DNA of 64,000 bases, taken from positions 124,001-188,000 of the forward strand of contig NZ_JASAOF010000007.1 of NCBI RefSeq assembly GCF_029952525.1. The letters are read 5' to 3'. Of the stretch, positions 35,136 through 43,783 are shown piece after piece. The stretch is from Saccharopolyspora ipomoeae (GTDB lineage Bacteria > Actinomycetota > Actinomycetes > Mycobacteriales > Pseudonocardiaceae). The translations under genes were made by a program, and so were the position numbers. Position 1 is the first letter of the stretch. Each line of letters opens with the position of its first letter. Under the pieces are notes generated by a model. The model was not told where the DNA came from, did no database searches, and saw only the letters and a program-made list of their open reading frames with translations.

Positions 35136-36683
35136 ATGAGCGCGCCCACCACCAATCACGACGCCGGGCTCAACGAGTTCGGCTACACCAACAAGTTGAA
35201 GAGAAGCCTCGGCAGCTTCCACACCTTCGCCGCGGGCATCAGCTACATCTCGGTGCTCACCGGCGCCTTCCAACTCTCGTACTTCGGCATCGGCTTCGGC
35301 GGACCCGCCTACGTGTGGTCCTGGCCGATCGTGTTCCTCGGGCAGTTGCTGGTGGCGTTGAGTTTCGCCGAGCTGGCATCGCGGTACCCGATCGCCGGTT
35401 CCATCTACAACTGGGCCAAGAAGCTGGGCGGCCCGCACGTCGGCTGGTTGGCGGGCTGGATGATGCTGCTGGCCTCGATCGTGTCGATCTCGGCCACGGC
35501 GCTGGCCTACCAGAACACGCTGCCGCAGATCTGGTCCGGTTTCCAGCTCGTCGGTGACGGCTCCGACGCCACCGACTCCGCGGTCAACGCGGTGCTGCTG
35601 GCCCTGGTGCTGATCCTGTTCACCACGCTGGTCAACGCCTACGGCGTCAAGCTGATGGCGCAGATCAACTCCACCGGCGTGTTCATCGAGCTCGCGGCCG
35701 CGGTGCTGCTGATCATCGCGCTGGCGCTGGTCGTGGTGAACCCGCCGACGGTCATCCTCGACACCAACGGCACCGAAGCGGCCTACGGCGGCAGCTACCT
35801 GAGCGCCTTCCTCGTCGCCGGGATCGCCTCGTCCTACGTCATGTACGGCTTCGACACCGCCGCGTCCCTCGGCGAGGAGTCGATCGACCCGCACAAGAAC
35901 GCCCCGCGCGCCATCCTGCGCGCGCTGATCGCCTCGTTCGTGCTGGGCGGCCTGATCCTGCTGTTCGGCATGATGGCCACCCGCGACTTCAGCGCCCCGG
36001 AGCTCGCCGAGTCCGGTCTGCAGTTCGTGCTCAGCGACGCGCTCGGCCCGTTCGTCGGCCGGCTGTTCCTGCTGGCGATCTTCGTGGCGATCACCGTCTG
36101 CGTGCTGGCCGTGCACACCGCCGCGATCCGCATCATGTTCGCCATGGCCCGCGACAACGCGCTGCCCGCGGGCAAGCTGCTGGCCCGGGTGAGCCCGCGC
36201 TTCCAGACCCCGGTCGCCCCCGCGGTGTTCATCGGCGTGGTGGCCGTCGTGCTGCTGCTGGTCAACATCGGTCAGCCGCAGATCTTCACCGCCATCACCT
36301 CGCTGGCGATCATCCTCATCTACATCTCCTACCTGCTGGTGACCGTCCCGATGCTGGTCGCGCGCCTGCGCGGGAAGTGGAAGCCGGTCAAGGAGGAGGG
36401 CCGGTTCAGCCTCGGCAAGTTCGGCCTGCCCGTCAACGTCCTGGCCGTGCTGTGGGGTCTGGGCATGTCGATCAACCTCGCGTGGCCCCGCAAGGACGTC
36501 TACAACGCAGAACCGCCGTACCACTGGTACCTGCAGTACAGCTCGGTGCTGTTCGTCGGCATCGCGGCCGTGGGCGGTTTCGCCTACTACTGGTTCGTCC
36601 AGCGGCACAAGGTGGGTGTGCTCGCCGACCACGCGGCGTCCGAACAGGACACCGCGGGCGACGAGAACACGTCCCTCGTCTGA
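35136..36683 (+). CDS. APC-superfamily permease, probable choline transporter
   Basis: A 515-residue protein with about 12 membrane helices. The APC start pattern is FGYTNKLKRSLGSFHTFAAGISYISVLTGAF; later ELASRYPIAGSIYNWAKKLGG and YGFDTAASLGEESIDPHKNAPRAI match the amino acid-choline branch. ATG 35136 follows GAAGGAG. Its position between betB and choline oxidase makes choline the likely substrate, which would be unusual because choline carriers linked to this pathway are mostly BCCT or ABC type. Confidence 0.82.
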   Translation: MSAPTTNHDAGLNEFGYTNKLKRSLGSFHTFAAGISYISVLTGAFQLSYFGIGFGGPAYVWSWPIVFLGQLLVALSFAELASRYPIAGSIYNWAKKLGGPHVGWLAGWMMLLASIVSISATALAYQNTLPQIWSGFQLVGDGSDATDSAVNAVLLALVLILFTTLVNAYGVKLMAQINSTGVFIELAAAVLLIIALALVVVNPPTVILDTNGTEAAYGGSYLSAFLVAGIASSYVMYGFDTAASLGEESIDPHKNAPRAILRALIASFVLGGLILLFGMMATRDFSAPELAESGLQFVLSDALGPFVGRLFLLAIFVAITVCVLAVHTAAIRIMFAMARDNALPAGKLLARVSPRFQTPVAPAVFIGVVAVVLLLVNIGQPQIFTAITSLAIILIYISYLLVTVPMLVARLRGKWKPVKEEGRFSLGKFGLPVNVLAVLWGLGMSINLAWPRKDVYNAEPPYHWYLQYSSVLFVGIAAVGGFAYYWFVQRHKVGVLADHAASEQDTAGDENTSLV

Positions 36684-36701
36684 GTTCTGAAAGGAATGAC
36701 C

Positions 36702-38255
36702 ATGACCGATCAGTTCGACTACGTCGTGGTGGGCGGCGGCAGCGCCGGTGCGGCGGTCGCGGCCCGGCTGTCGGAGGACCCCGACACCACCGTGTGCCTG
36801 CTCGAAGCCGGCCCGTCCGACGTCGGCGACAGCAACGTCCTCGAGCTCAAGAAGTGGATGGCGCTGCTGGAGTCCGGCTACGACTGGGACTACCTCATCG
36901 AGCCGCAGGAGAACGGCAACTCCTTCATGCGCCACGCCCGCGCCCGGGTGCTCGGCGGCTGCTCCTCGCACAACTCCTGCATCGCGTTCTGGGCTCCGGC
37001 CGAGGACCTCGACGAGTGGGAGTCGATGGGCCTGCCCGGCTGGGGCTCGAAAGACGTGTTCCCGCTGTACAAGCGGCTGGAGACCAACGACGGACCGGGT
37101 GAGCACCACGGCCGCTCCGGCCCGGTGACCATCCGCTCGGTCCCGCCGAAGGACCCGACCGGCGCGGCGCTGCTGGAGGCCTGCGAGCAGCAGGGCATCC
37201 CGACCACCGAGTTCAACTCGGGCAGGACGGTCACCCACGGCGCCAACTGGTTCCAGATCAACGCCAAGCAGGACGGCACCCGCTCCTCGTCGTCGGTGTC
37301 CTACCTGCACCCGATCATGGACCGGCCGAACCTCGAGATCCGCACCAACGCCTGGGCCAAGAAGGTCACCTTCGACGGCACCCGCGCCACCGGTGTGGAG
37401 TACCTCAGCGACGACCTGATCCACTCCAAGACGATCACCGCGCGCAAGGAGGTCGTGCTCTCCACCGGTGCGATCGACACGCCGAAGCTGCTGATGCTCT
37501 CCGGCATCGGCCCGGCCGAGCACCTGCGCGAGTTCGGCATCGACGTGCTGGTCGACTCCCCCGGCGTCGGCTCCACCCTGGAGGACCACCCCGAGGGCGT
37601 GATCAGCTGGGAGGCCAAGAAGCCGATGGTGGAGGACTCCACCCAGTGGTGGGAGATCGGCATCTTCACCCGGACCGAGGAGGGGCTGGACCGGCCCGAC
37701 CTGATGTTCCACTACGGTTCGGTGCCCTTCGACATGCACACCGTGCGGCAGGGCTACCCGACCTCGGAGAACTCCTTCTGCCTGACCCCGAACGTCACCC
37801 GCGCCCGCTCGACCGGCACGGTCCGGTTGCGCAGCAAGGACTTCCGGGACAAGGCCAAGGTGGACCCGAAGTACTTCACCGACCCGGACGGCCACGACAT
37901 GCGCGTCATGACCGAGGGCATCAAGCTGGCCCGCAAGATCGTCGCGCAGTCGGCGATGCAGGAGTGGGCCGGCGAGGAGCTCTTCCCGGGCAAGGACGTG
38001 CAGACCGACGACGAGATCGCCGACTACATCAAGCGCACCCACAACACCGTCTACCACCCGGCGGGTTCGGTGAAGATGGGCGCCGTCGACGACGACTCGA
38101 AGCCGCTGGACCCGCGGCTGCGGGTCAAGGGCGTGCAGGGCCTGCGCGTCGCCGACGCCTCGGTGATGCCGTTCCTGGTGGCGGTCAACCCCAACATCAC
38201 CACCATGGCCATCGGCGAGAAGTGCTCGGACATGCTCAAGCAGGACAACGCCTGA
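36702..38255 (+). CDS. codA: Choline oxidase
   Basis: A 517-residue GMC flavoprotein. ATG 36702 lies six bases after AAAGGA. FAD motif VVVGGGSAGAAVAARL is at 8-23. It aligns closely with Arthrobacter globiformis choline oxidase, and every key residue I can place is kept: FAD-linking His90 in GGCSSHNSC, Ser92, Glu in LEDHPEG, His in FHYGSVPFD, Val-Tyr-His in NTVYHPAG and Asn in VAVNPN. It oxidises choline to betaine aldehyde and on to betaine with O2, giving H2O2. It is last in the operon and is followed by a terminator. Confidence 0.93.
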   Translation: MTDQFDYVVVGGGSAGAAVAARLSEDPDTTVCLLEAGPSDVGDSNVLELKKWMALLESGYDWDYLIEPQENGNSFMRHARARVLGGCSSHNSCIAFWAPAEDLDEWESMGLPGWGSKDVFPLYKRLETNDGPGEHHGRSGPVTIRSVPPKDPTGAALLEACEQQGIPTTEFNSGRTVTHGANWFQINAKQDGTRSSSSVSYLHPIMDRPNLEIRTNAWAKKVTFDGTRATGVEYLSDDLIHSKTITARKEVVLSTGAIDTPKLLMLSGIGPAEHLREFGIDVLVDSPGVGSTLEDHPEGVISWEAKKPMVEDSTQWWEIGIFTRTEEGLDRPDLMFHYGSVPFDMHTVRQGYPTSENSFCLTPNVTRARSTGTVRLRSKDFRDKAKVDPKYFTDPDGHDMRVMTEGIKLARKIVAQSAMQEWAGEELFPGKDVQTDDEIADYIKRTHNTVYHPAGSVKMGAVDDDSKPLDPRLRVKGVQGLRVADASVMPFLVAVNPNITTMAIGEKCSDMLKQDNA

Positions 38256-38268
38256 GCCGACCCCGTGA

Positions 38269-38304
38269 CGGGCGGGTGCCCTCCCCGTCGAGGACACCCG
38301 CCCG
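38269..38304 (+). terminator. Choline operon terminator 1
   Basis: A 15-bp stem with one mismatch (38269-38283 with 38290-38304) begins 14 bases after the codA stop. Confidence 0.75.
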
Positions 38305-38347
38305 CGAACCCCGAACCCCGAACGCGTCCGGGGTTCGGTGATGAGAC

Positions 38348-38378
38348 CCCCTCCGGTCCCCCGTCCCGGAGGGGTTTT
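38348..38378 (+). terminator. Choline operon terminator 2
   Basis: A perfect CCCCTCCGG/CCGGAGGGG stem (38348-38356 with 38366-38374) is followed by TTTT, a classical intrinsic terminator. Confidence 0.85.
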
Positions 38379-38419
38379 CGTCTTCCTGGCCACACTCCGT
38401 CCCGCAGCGGGCGATCGCG

Positions 38420-39625
38420 ATGCGATCGTGGTCGTTCGCCGAGAGAACGGACGGGGTCGTGCAGTCAGATCAGCGGGTGCGAGCCGTGCCTGCCTCCACT
38501 CTGGTCTCCGGGTTCATCACGACGCTCGTGGGCGTGGTGAGCTCGGCGGCCATCGTCTTCGAAGCCGCGCGGACGCTGGGAGCCTCGCCCGCCGAGATCT
38601 CGTCGTGGATCTTCGCGCTGGGCATCGGGATCGGCGTCGTCTCGATCGCGCTGTCGCTGCGCACCCGCGCGCCGATCGTGCTGGCCTGGTCGACGCCGGG
38701 CGCGGCGCTGCTGGCCGCCAGCGGCCACGGGCTGTCGATGCCGGAGGCCGTCGGCGCGTTCCTGCTGGCCGCGGTGCTGGCGCTGCTGGTGGGCGCGACC
38801 GGGCTGTTCGAGCGGGCGGTGAACCTCATCCCGCCCGCGATCGCCGCCGCGCTGCTCGGCGGGGTGCTGCTGCGCTTCGGCCTCGACCTGTTCACCACGA
38901 TGCGCGAGCAGTTCGCGCTGGTCGCGGCGATGCTGGCCGGGTACCTGCTGGCCAAGCGGTTCGTGCCGCGCTACGCGGTGCTGGTCGCGCTGGTGCTCGG
39001 CGTGGCCGGCACGGCGCTGGCCGGGACCCTGCGGGCCGGGGACGTCGACCTGGCCCTGGCGACACCGGTGTGGACGTGGCCGGAGTTCTCGGTGCACTCG
39101 GTGGTCGGCATCGCGATCCCGCTGTTCGTGATCACCATGACCTCGCAGAACCTGCCCGGCGTCGTCACGCTGCGGGCCCACGGCTACACCACGCCGATCT
39201 CCCCGGTGCTGTCCTGGACCGGGTTGGCGAACGCGCTGCTGGCCCCGCTGGGCTGCTTCGGGATCAACCTCGCGGCGATCACCGCCGCCCTGGCGATGGG
39301 CGAGGAGGCCCACGAGGACCCGGCGCAGCGCTACAAGGCCGCGATCACCTCGGGTGCGCTGTACCTGCTCATCGCGGTGTTCGGGGCGACGCTGGCGAGC
39401 CTGATCGCCGCGTTCCCGGCCGCGCTGATCGCCGCGCTGGCCGGGATCGGCCTGCTCGACACCATCGGCGGCTCGCTGGCCAAGGCCACCTCCGAGGCCG
39501 AGGGCCGGACCGCCGCGCTGATCGCGTTCCTGGTCACCGCCTCCGGCATCACGGCCTTCGGCATCGCCTCGGTCTTCTGGGGCCTGGTGGCGGGCGTCGT
39601 CGCGCACCTGATCACCCGCAGGTGA
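38420..39625 (+). CDS. BenE-family benzoate/H+ symporter-like permease
   Basis: A 401-residue protein with about 12 membrane helices. BenE signatures are visible: VPASTLVSGFITTLVG, APIVLAWSTPGAALLA, ITMTSQNLPGVVTLRAHGY and PLGCFGINLAAITAALAMGEEAHEDP. Members take up benzoate or similar aromatic acids with protons. It stands alone, with no aromatic-ring genes nearby. The start is uncertain: ATG 38420 lacks a site, while GTG 38459 (GGACGGGG upstream) would shorten it by 13 residues. Confidence 0.85.
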   Translation: MRSWSFAERTDGVVQSDQRVRAVPASTLVSGFITTLVGVVSSAAIVFEAARTLGASPAEISSWIFALGIGIGVVSIALSLRTRAPIVLAWSTPGAALLAASGHGLSMPEAVGAFLLAAVLALLVGATGLFERAVNLIPPAIAAALLGGVLLRFGLDLFTTMREQFALVAAMLAGYLLAKRFVPRYAVLVALVLGVAGTALAGTLRAGDVDLALATPVWTWPEFSVHSVVGIAIPLFVITMTSQNLPGVVTLRAHGYTTPISPVLSWTGLANALLAPLGCFGINLAAITAALAMGEEAHEDPAQRYKAAITSGALYLLIAVFGATLASLIAAFPAALIAALAGIGLLDTIGGSLAKATSEAEGRTAALIAFLVTASGITAFGIASVFWGLVAGVVAHLITRR

Positions 39626-39652
39626 GCGGCGGGGACGTCGCCCCCGCCGCTC
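39624..39652. terminator. Convergent terminator
   Basis: An 11-bp perfect stem (39624-39634 with 39642-39652) lies between the BenE-like and secreted-protein stops and overlaps the BenE TGA. Confidence 0.75.
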
Positions 39653-39658
39653 CCCGGG

Positions 39659-40294
39659 TCAGCCGATGGTGGTCGTGGTCAGGGTCGGGTTCGGGTTGGG
39701 GAAGCACGCCGACGGGACGTCGACGTCGCCGACCACCGAGGACACCACGGCGGTGAAGGTCAGGCCCGGGTCCTCGTAGCTGCTGCCCGCCAGCTTGGTC
39801 TCGATCGTGCCGGACTCACCGGCGGTGAGGTGCACGGTGATGGTGGGGAGCTCGAACTCGCTGCCCCCGGCGATCGGGCCGTCGAGGTGCAGCGTGGCCA
39901 CGCCGTTCTCGACGTTGATGGTCGGCGGGGTGTTGCCCAGGCCGGAGCCGCCCGCCAGGTCGGCCGAGACGTAGGTGGAGTTGGCCGGGATCGGGATCTT
40001 CAGGTCGAAGCCGCCGACCTCCTTGACGGTGTTGCCGTTGACCTCGCCCGGGATGGTGTTGACGGCCGGGTCGACGACGACGTCGAAGGCGGCTCCGGGG
40101 GCGACGGTCTCGGGCGCGGTGACGTCGGTGCTCTGCTGCAGGCTGAACTGCTGCGCGCCGAGCGGCGAGTCACCGGAGCAGTCGAAGTTGACGTCGAAGG
40201 GCGCGGCCGCGGCCTGCGGGACCACGGCGAGCGCCGCACCGGCGGCGAAGGCGGCCGCGATGGCGGCCCGCTTTCCACTGAGGACGGACTTCAT
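39659..40294 (-). CDS. Secreted protein of unknown function
   Basis: A 211-residue protein. ATG 40294 has GGAGAGG upstream. Signal peptide: KSVLSGKRAAIAAAFAAGAALAVVPQAAAA, cleavage before PFDV. The mature part is acidic, Thr/Val-rich and beta-strand-like, with two Cys (FDCSGDSP and PSACFPNP) far apart that could form a disulfide closing the domain. No lipobox, LPXTG or catalytic motif. It resembles secreted beta-rich proteins common in actinomycetes, but I cannot name the family. Confidence 0.72.
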   Translation of the reverse strand: MKSVLSGKRAAIAAAFAAGAALAVVPQAAAAPFDVNFDCSGDSPLGAQQFSLQQSTDVTAPETVAPGAAFDVVVDPAVNTIPGEVNGNTVKEVGGFDLKIPIPANSTYVSADLAGGSGLGNTPPTINVENGVATLHLDGPIAGGSEFELPTITVHLTAGESGTIETKLAGSSYEDPGLTFTAVVSSVVGDVDVPSACFPNPNPTLTTTTIG

Positions 40295-40309
40295 TGGCCT
40301 CTCCTGCAC

Positions 40310-40643
40310 GATCGGGGGACTTCGAAAAGTGCTGGCCGCGCGGCGGATTCGAAACCTACCGACGGGTTAAAAGCCCGGTCAACGACGACGTTTTTGCCGG
40401 AGTTACCACCTTTGACCCACCGTCACCGCGCTCGGCCGAACGGGGCCGCGCAACCGCCGTCCCGACGAGCACCACCGCACCTCGTCCACGCGACCGATCC
40501 GGGCGAACCGGACGCGGGGGCACGCGGTGTGAGCACCCGGCGGCCGATCGGGCGACCCCGACATCACCCGGGCATCTTGACACCGGCCGGAGGCCCGAAC
40601 TGGGGCTAGCGCGACATACCGTCTAGTCGGTACGGTCCAGTTC
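40310..40643. other. Divergent intergenic region
   Basis: The 334-bp spacer between the secreted-protein and HAD genes has no credible gene. Its right end holds the palindromic operator described separately; GGGTTAAAAGCCCGG (about 40364) may be part of the leftward promoter. Confidence 0.45.
40617..40632. promoter_or_regulatory. TetR-type operator upstream of HAD-kinase-ACAD operon
   Basis: TACCGTCTAGTCGGTA is an imperfect palindrome (7 of 8 pairs) 12 bp before the HAD start. Almost the same sequence (ACCGACCAGTCGGT followed by ACG) lies upstream of the acyl-CoA ligase at 53135. A regulator bound here would block transcription start. Confidence 0.68.
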
Positions 40644-41324
40644 ATGGGTTCCAGTGCCGTCAACCCGACCGTGCGCGCGGTCGTCTTCGACTACGGAGGT
40701 GTGCTCACCACACCCACCCGCGACTCGATCAACGCCTGGCTGACCGAGGAGCGCATCCGACCGGAGCTGTTCTCCGCGACGCTCAAGGAGTGGCTGTCGC
40801 GCAACGCGCCCGCGGGCACGCCCGTGCACCTGCTCGAAACCGGTGAGCTCGACGCCGACGGCTTCAACGAGGCGATGGCCGCCCGCCTGCGCACCCTCGA
40901 CGACCAGCCCGTGGCCCCCGGCGACCTGCTCGGACGGCTCTTCGGGCGGATGCGGCCGGAACCGGCCATGCTGACGCTGGTGCGGGACCTGCGGGAACGC
41001 GGGATCCGCACCGCACTGCTGTCCAACAGCTGGGGGAACATCGACGCCTACCCGTGGGAGCAGCTGGCCGGGCTGTTCGACTCCACCGTCCTCTCCGGCG
41101 AGGTCGGCCTGCGCAAACCCGACCCGCGCATCTACCGGATGAGCCTGGACGCGCTCGGCCTCGACGCCGAGCAGACCGCCTTCGTCGACGACGGCGCGCC
41201 CAACGTCGACGCCGCCCGCGAACTGGGCATGCACGCCGTGCTGCACACCGGCCCGGCCGACACCCGAACCCGGCTGGCGGAGCTGCTGCCCGCCGGATCC
41301 GTACCGCAAGAGGAGATCAGGTGA
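40644..41324 (+). CDS. HAD-superfamily phosphatase (ACAD10 N-terminal domain-like)
   Basis: A 226-residue HAD-IA hydrolase. Nucleophile Asp in VVFDYGGVLTTP (about 16), motif II TALLSNS, motif III Lys in LRKPDPRIY and motif IV FVDDGAPNVDAA. The second Asp of the usual DxD is Gly, as in the epoxide hydrolase/YihX-like group and the HAD domain of human ACAD10. It is first gene of a run whose next two genes are the kinase and dehydrogenase modules of the same human protein. It may dephosphorylate a pathway intermediate. Confidence 0.83.
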   Translation: MGSSAVNPTVRAVVFDYGGVLTTPTRDSINAWLTEERIRPELFSATLKEWLSRNAPAGTPVHLLETGELDADGFNEAMAARLRTLDDQPVAPGDLLGRLFGRMRPEPAMLTLVRDLRERGIRTALLSNSWGNIDAYPWEQLAGLFDSTVLSGEVGLRKPDPRIYRMSLDALGLDAEQTAFVDDGAPNVDAARELGMHAVLHTGPADTRTRLAELLPAGSVPQEEIR

Positions 41325-42358
41325 ACGCACCAGAGCCCGACGAGCTGCCCGGACTCGACCTGCACCGGCTGCGGGCCTACCTCGACGTCGAGATGCCCGG
41401 TCTGGTCACCGGCGAGCTCACCGGTGAGCTGGTGCAGGGCGGCCGCTCGAACCTGACCTACATCGTCGGCGACGGCACCCGGCAGTGGGTCGTGCGCCGC
41501 CCGCCGCTCGGGCACGTGCTGGCCACCGCCCACGACATGGGCCGCGAGCACCGGATGCTCTCCGCCCTGGCAGGCACCGCCGTGCCCGTGCCGAAGGTCG
41601 AGCTGCTGTGCCAGGACGACGAAGTCCTCGGCGCCCCGTTCTACGTCATGGAGTACGTGCCCGGCGCCGTCTACCGCTCGCCCGAGCAGAGCGAGGCGCT
41701 CACCGAGCACCAGCGCCAGGAGCTGTCCTACCAGCTCATGGACGTGCTGGCCGACCTGCACGCCATCGACCCGGCCTCGGTCGGGCTGGCCGAGTTCGGC
41801 CGCCCGGAGGGCTTCCTGGAGCGCCAGGTGCGGCGCTGGACCAAGCAGCTCAAGGCCTCGCACAGCCGCGAGGTCGAGGGCATCGACGCCCTCTCGCAGC
41901 AGCTGGCAGCCTCGGTCCCGTCCGGCGGACCCGTGGGCATCGTGCACGGCGACTACCGGCTGGACAACGTCATCGTCGGCGACGACCAGCAGATCAAGGC
42001 CGTCCTCGACTGGGAGATGGCCACCATCGGCGACCCGCTCACCGACCTCGGCCTGCTGGCCGTGTACTGGGAGGGCTTCAGCGGCCTGGACAACAACCCG
42101 ATCGCCAAGGGAGTCGGCCCGGAGTACGGGTTCCCCAGCGCCGAGCAGCTCTTCGCGCGCTACGCCGAGCGCAGCCCGCTCGACCTGTCCGATCTGAACT
42201 GGTACCTGGCCTTCGGCTACTTCAAGATCGCGGTGATCCTCGAAGGCATCCACTTCCGCTTCATCCAGAACCAGACCGTCGGCGAGGGCTTCGAGCACGT
42301 CGGCGGCCTGGTGGCTCCGCTCGTCGCGCAGGGTCTGGCGACCCTCAAGGAGGCATGA
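41321..42358 (+). CDS. APH-family kinase (4-hydroxyacyl-CoA kinase-like)
   Basis: A 345-residue aminoglycoside-phosphotransferase-fold kinase. GTG 41321 overlaps the HAD stop, with AGGAGA upstream. Gly-rich VQGGRSNLTYIV, Brenner motif VHGDYRLDNVIV (about 207) and metal-binding Asp in VLDWEMATIGDPLTD are all present. The best functional parallels are Pseudomonas putida LvaA, which phosphorylates 4-hydroxyvaleryl-CoA, and the kinase domains of mammalian ACAD10/ACAD11. Linkage to a dehydrogenase supports an acyl-CoA rather than antibiotic substrate. Confidence 0.83.
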   Translation: MNAPEPDELPGLDLHRLRAYLDVEMPGLVTGELTGELVQGGRSNLTYIVGDGTRQWVVRRPPLGHVLATAHDMGREHRMLSALAGTAVPVPKVELLCQDDEVLGAPFYVMEYVPGAVYRSPEQSEALTEHQRQELSYQLMDVLADLHAIDPASVGLAEFGRPEGFLERQVRRWTKQLKASHSREVEGIDALSQQLAASVPSGGPVGIVHGDYRLDNVIVGDDQQIKAVLDWEMATIGDPLTDLGLLAVYWEGFSGLDNNPIAKGVGPEYGFPSAEQLFARYAERSPLDLSDLNWYLAFGYFKIAVILEGIHFRFIQNQTVGEGFEHVGGLVAPLVAQGLATLKEA

Positions 42359-42361
42359 CAG

Positions 42362-43579
42362 ATGGATTTCGCGTTCGACGCCAAGACCCAGCAGCTGCAG
42401 GGCGAGCTGCTGGACTTCATGGACTCCCACATCTACCCCGCCGAGCCGGTGTTCCACCAGCAGCTCGACGAGGCCCCCGACCGCTGGTCCGCGCAGCCGC
42501 CGATCATGGAGGAGCTCAAGGCCGAGGCCAAGAGGCGCGGCCTGTGGAACCTCTTCCTGCCCGGTGAGCACGGCGCGGGGCTGACGAACCTCCAGTACGC
42601 GCCGCTGTGCGAGATCATGGGCCGCTCCGGGGCTCTCGCGCCGGAGGCCACCAACTGCGCGGCGCCGGACACCGGGAACATGGAGGTGCTGGCCCAGTTC
42701 GGCACCGAGGCGCAGCGCAAGCAGTGGCTGCAGCCGCTGCTCGACGGCGAGATCCGCTCGGCGTTCTGCATGACCGAGCCCGACGTGGCCTCCTCCGACG
42801 CCACCAACATCGGCACCCGGATCACCCGCGACGGCGACCACTACGTCATCAACGGCCGGAAGTGGTTCTCCTCCGGGGCGATGAGCCCGCGCGCCAAGAT
42901 CCTCATCGTGATGGGCAAGACCGACCCGGACGCCGAGCGGCACCGCCAGCAGAGCCAGGTGCTGGTGCCCAAGGACACCCCCGGTGTCGAGATCAAGCGC
43001 AGCATGCACGTCTTCGGCTACGACGACGCCGACCACGGCGGCCACGCCGAGGTCGTGTTCAACGACGTGCGCGTGCCGGTCGAGAACGTCATCTCCGGTG
43101 AGGGCGAGGGCTTCGCCATCGCCCAGGCGCGGCTCGGTCCGGGCCGCATCCACCACTGCATGCGCGCGATCGGCATGGCCGAGCGGGCGCTGGAGCTGAT
43201 GTGCCGGCGCACCACCGAGCGCGTCGCGTTCGGCAAGCCGCTGGCCGAGCAGGGCGTGGTGCAGCACTGGATCGCCGAGTCCCGCGTCAAGATCGAGCAG
43301 GCCCGGCTGCTGGTGCTCAAGACCGCGTGGCTGATGGACACCGTCGGCAACCAGGGCGCGCACACCGAGATCCAGGCGATCAAGGTCGCCGTCCCGGAGA
43401 TGACCACCTGGGTCATCGACCGCGCCATCCAGGCCCACGGCGGCGGAGGCGTCTCGCAGGAGTTCCCGCTGGCCGCGCTCTACGCCCACGCCCGGACCCT
43501 GCACATCGTCGACGGCCCGGACGAGGTCCACCGCCGCTCCCTGGCCCGCCGCGAACTCCGCAAGTACCAGCAGAAGTAA
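42362..43579 (+). CDS. Acyl-CoA dehydrogenase, ACAD10/ACAD11-like
   Basis: A 405-residue ACAD three bases after the kinase. It has [17 protein letters not shown] (flavin domain), [36 protein letters not shown] and [15 protein letters not shown]. At the usual catalytic-Glu site (IYEGT) it reads [11 protein letters not shown], with Asp near 384 - typical of the ACAD10/11 clade as I recall it. With the kinase it may convert a 4-phosphorylated acyl-CoA to the 3-hydroxyacyl-CoA, as proposed for LvaC and ACAD11. Confidence 0.85.
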   Translation: MDFAFDAKTQQLQGELLDFMDSHIYPAEPVFHQQLDEAPDRWSAQPPIMEELKAEAKRRGLWNLFLPGEHGAGLTNLQYAPLCEIMGRSGALAPEATNCAAPDTGNMEVLAQFGTEAQRKQWLQPLLDGEIRSAFCMTEPDVASSDATNIGTRITRDGDHYVINGRKWFSSGAMSPRAKILIVMGKTDPDAERHRQQSQVLVPKDTPGVEIKRSMHVFGYDDADHGGHAEVVFNDVRVPVENVISGEGEGFAIAQARLGPGRIHHCMRAIGMAERALELMCRRTTERVAFGKPLAEQGVVQHWIAESRVKIEQARLLVLKTAWLMDTVGNQGAHTEIQAIKVAVPEMTTWVIDRAIQAHGGGGVSQEFPLAALYAHARTLHIVDGPDEVHRRSLARRELRKYQQK

Positions 43580-43635
43580 CCCACCACCCCTCTCCCCCGT
43601 TTACCCCTACGAACCCCCCGACCCCGGGCGGTGAC

Positions 43636-43738
43636 CCGATTACTGCGGTATTCCGGACGCGGATTACGGCGGTATTCCGCGTCCGACACGGATTACCGCC
43701 GTAATCGGTGACCGGATTACTCCGGTATTCCGGTCACC
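43636..43738. repeat. Four tandem hairpins, GATTAC-N4-GTAATC/GTATTC core
   Basis: Unit 2 (43655-43684) pairs GGACGCGGATTAC with GTATTCCGCGTCC; unit 3 (43691-43706) is GATTAC-CGCC-GTAATC; unit 4 (43707-43738) has a 14-bp arm with one mismatch; unit 1 (about 43636-43656) is weaker. Loops are always four bases. It sits between the ACAD and SDR genes inside an otherwise tight operon, so it may attenuate downstream expression. Confidence 0.82.
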
Positions 43739-43783
43739 GCGGTCGGGACCGTGACTGAGGAACAGAGCAGCGAGGAGTTGTCC

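Noticed and set aside
33471..38393. 1640-codon open frame opposite the choline operon
   Set aside because: It runs antisense to three well-supported genes, has low-complexity His/Arg/Gln content and no recognisable domain.
41321..42358. Aminoglycoside resistance gene
   Set aside because: The fold matches, but the operon with HAD and acyl-CoA dehydrogenase points to an acyl-CoA-type substrate.
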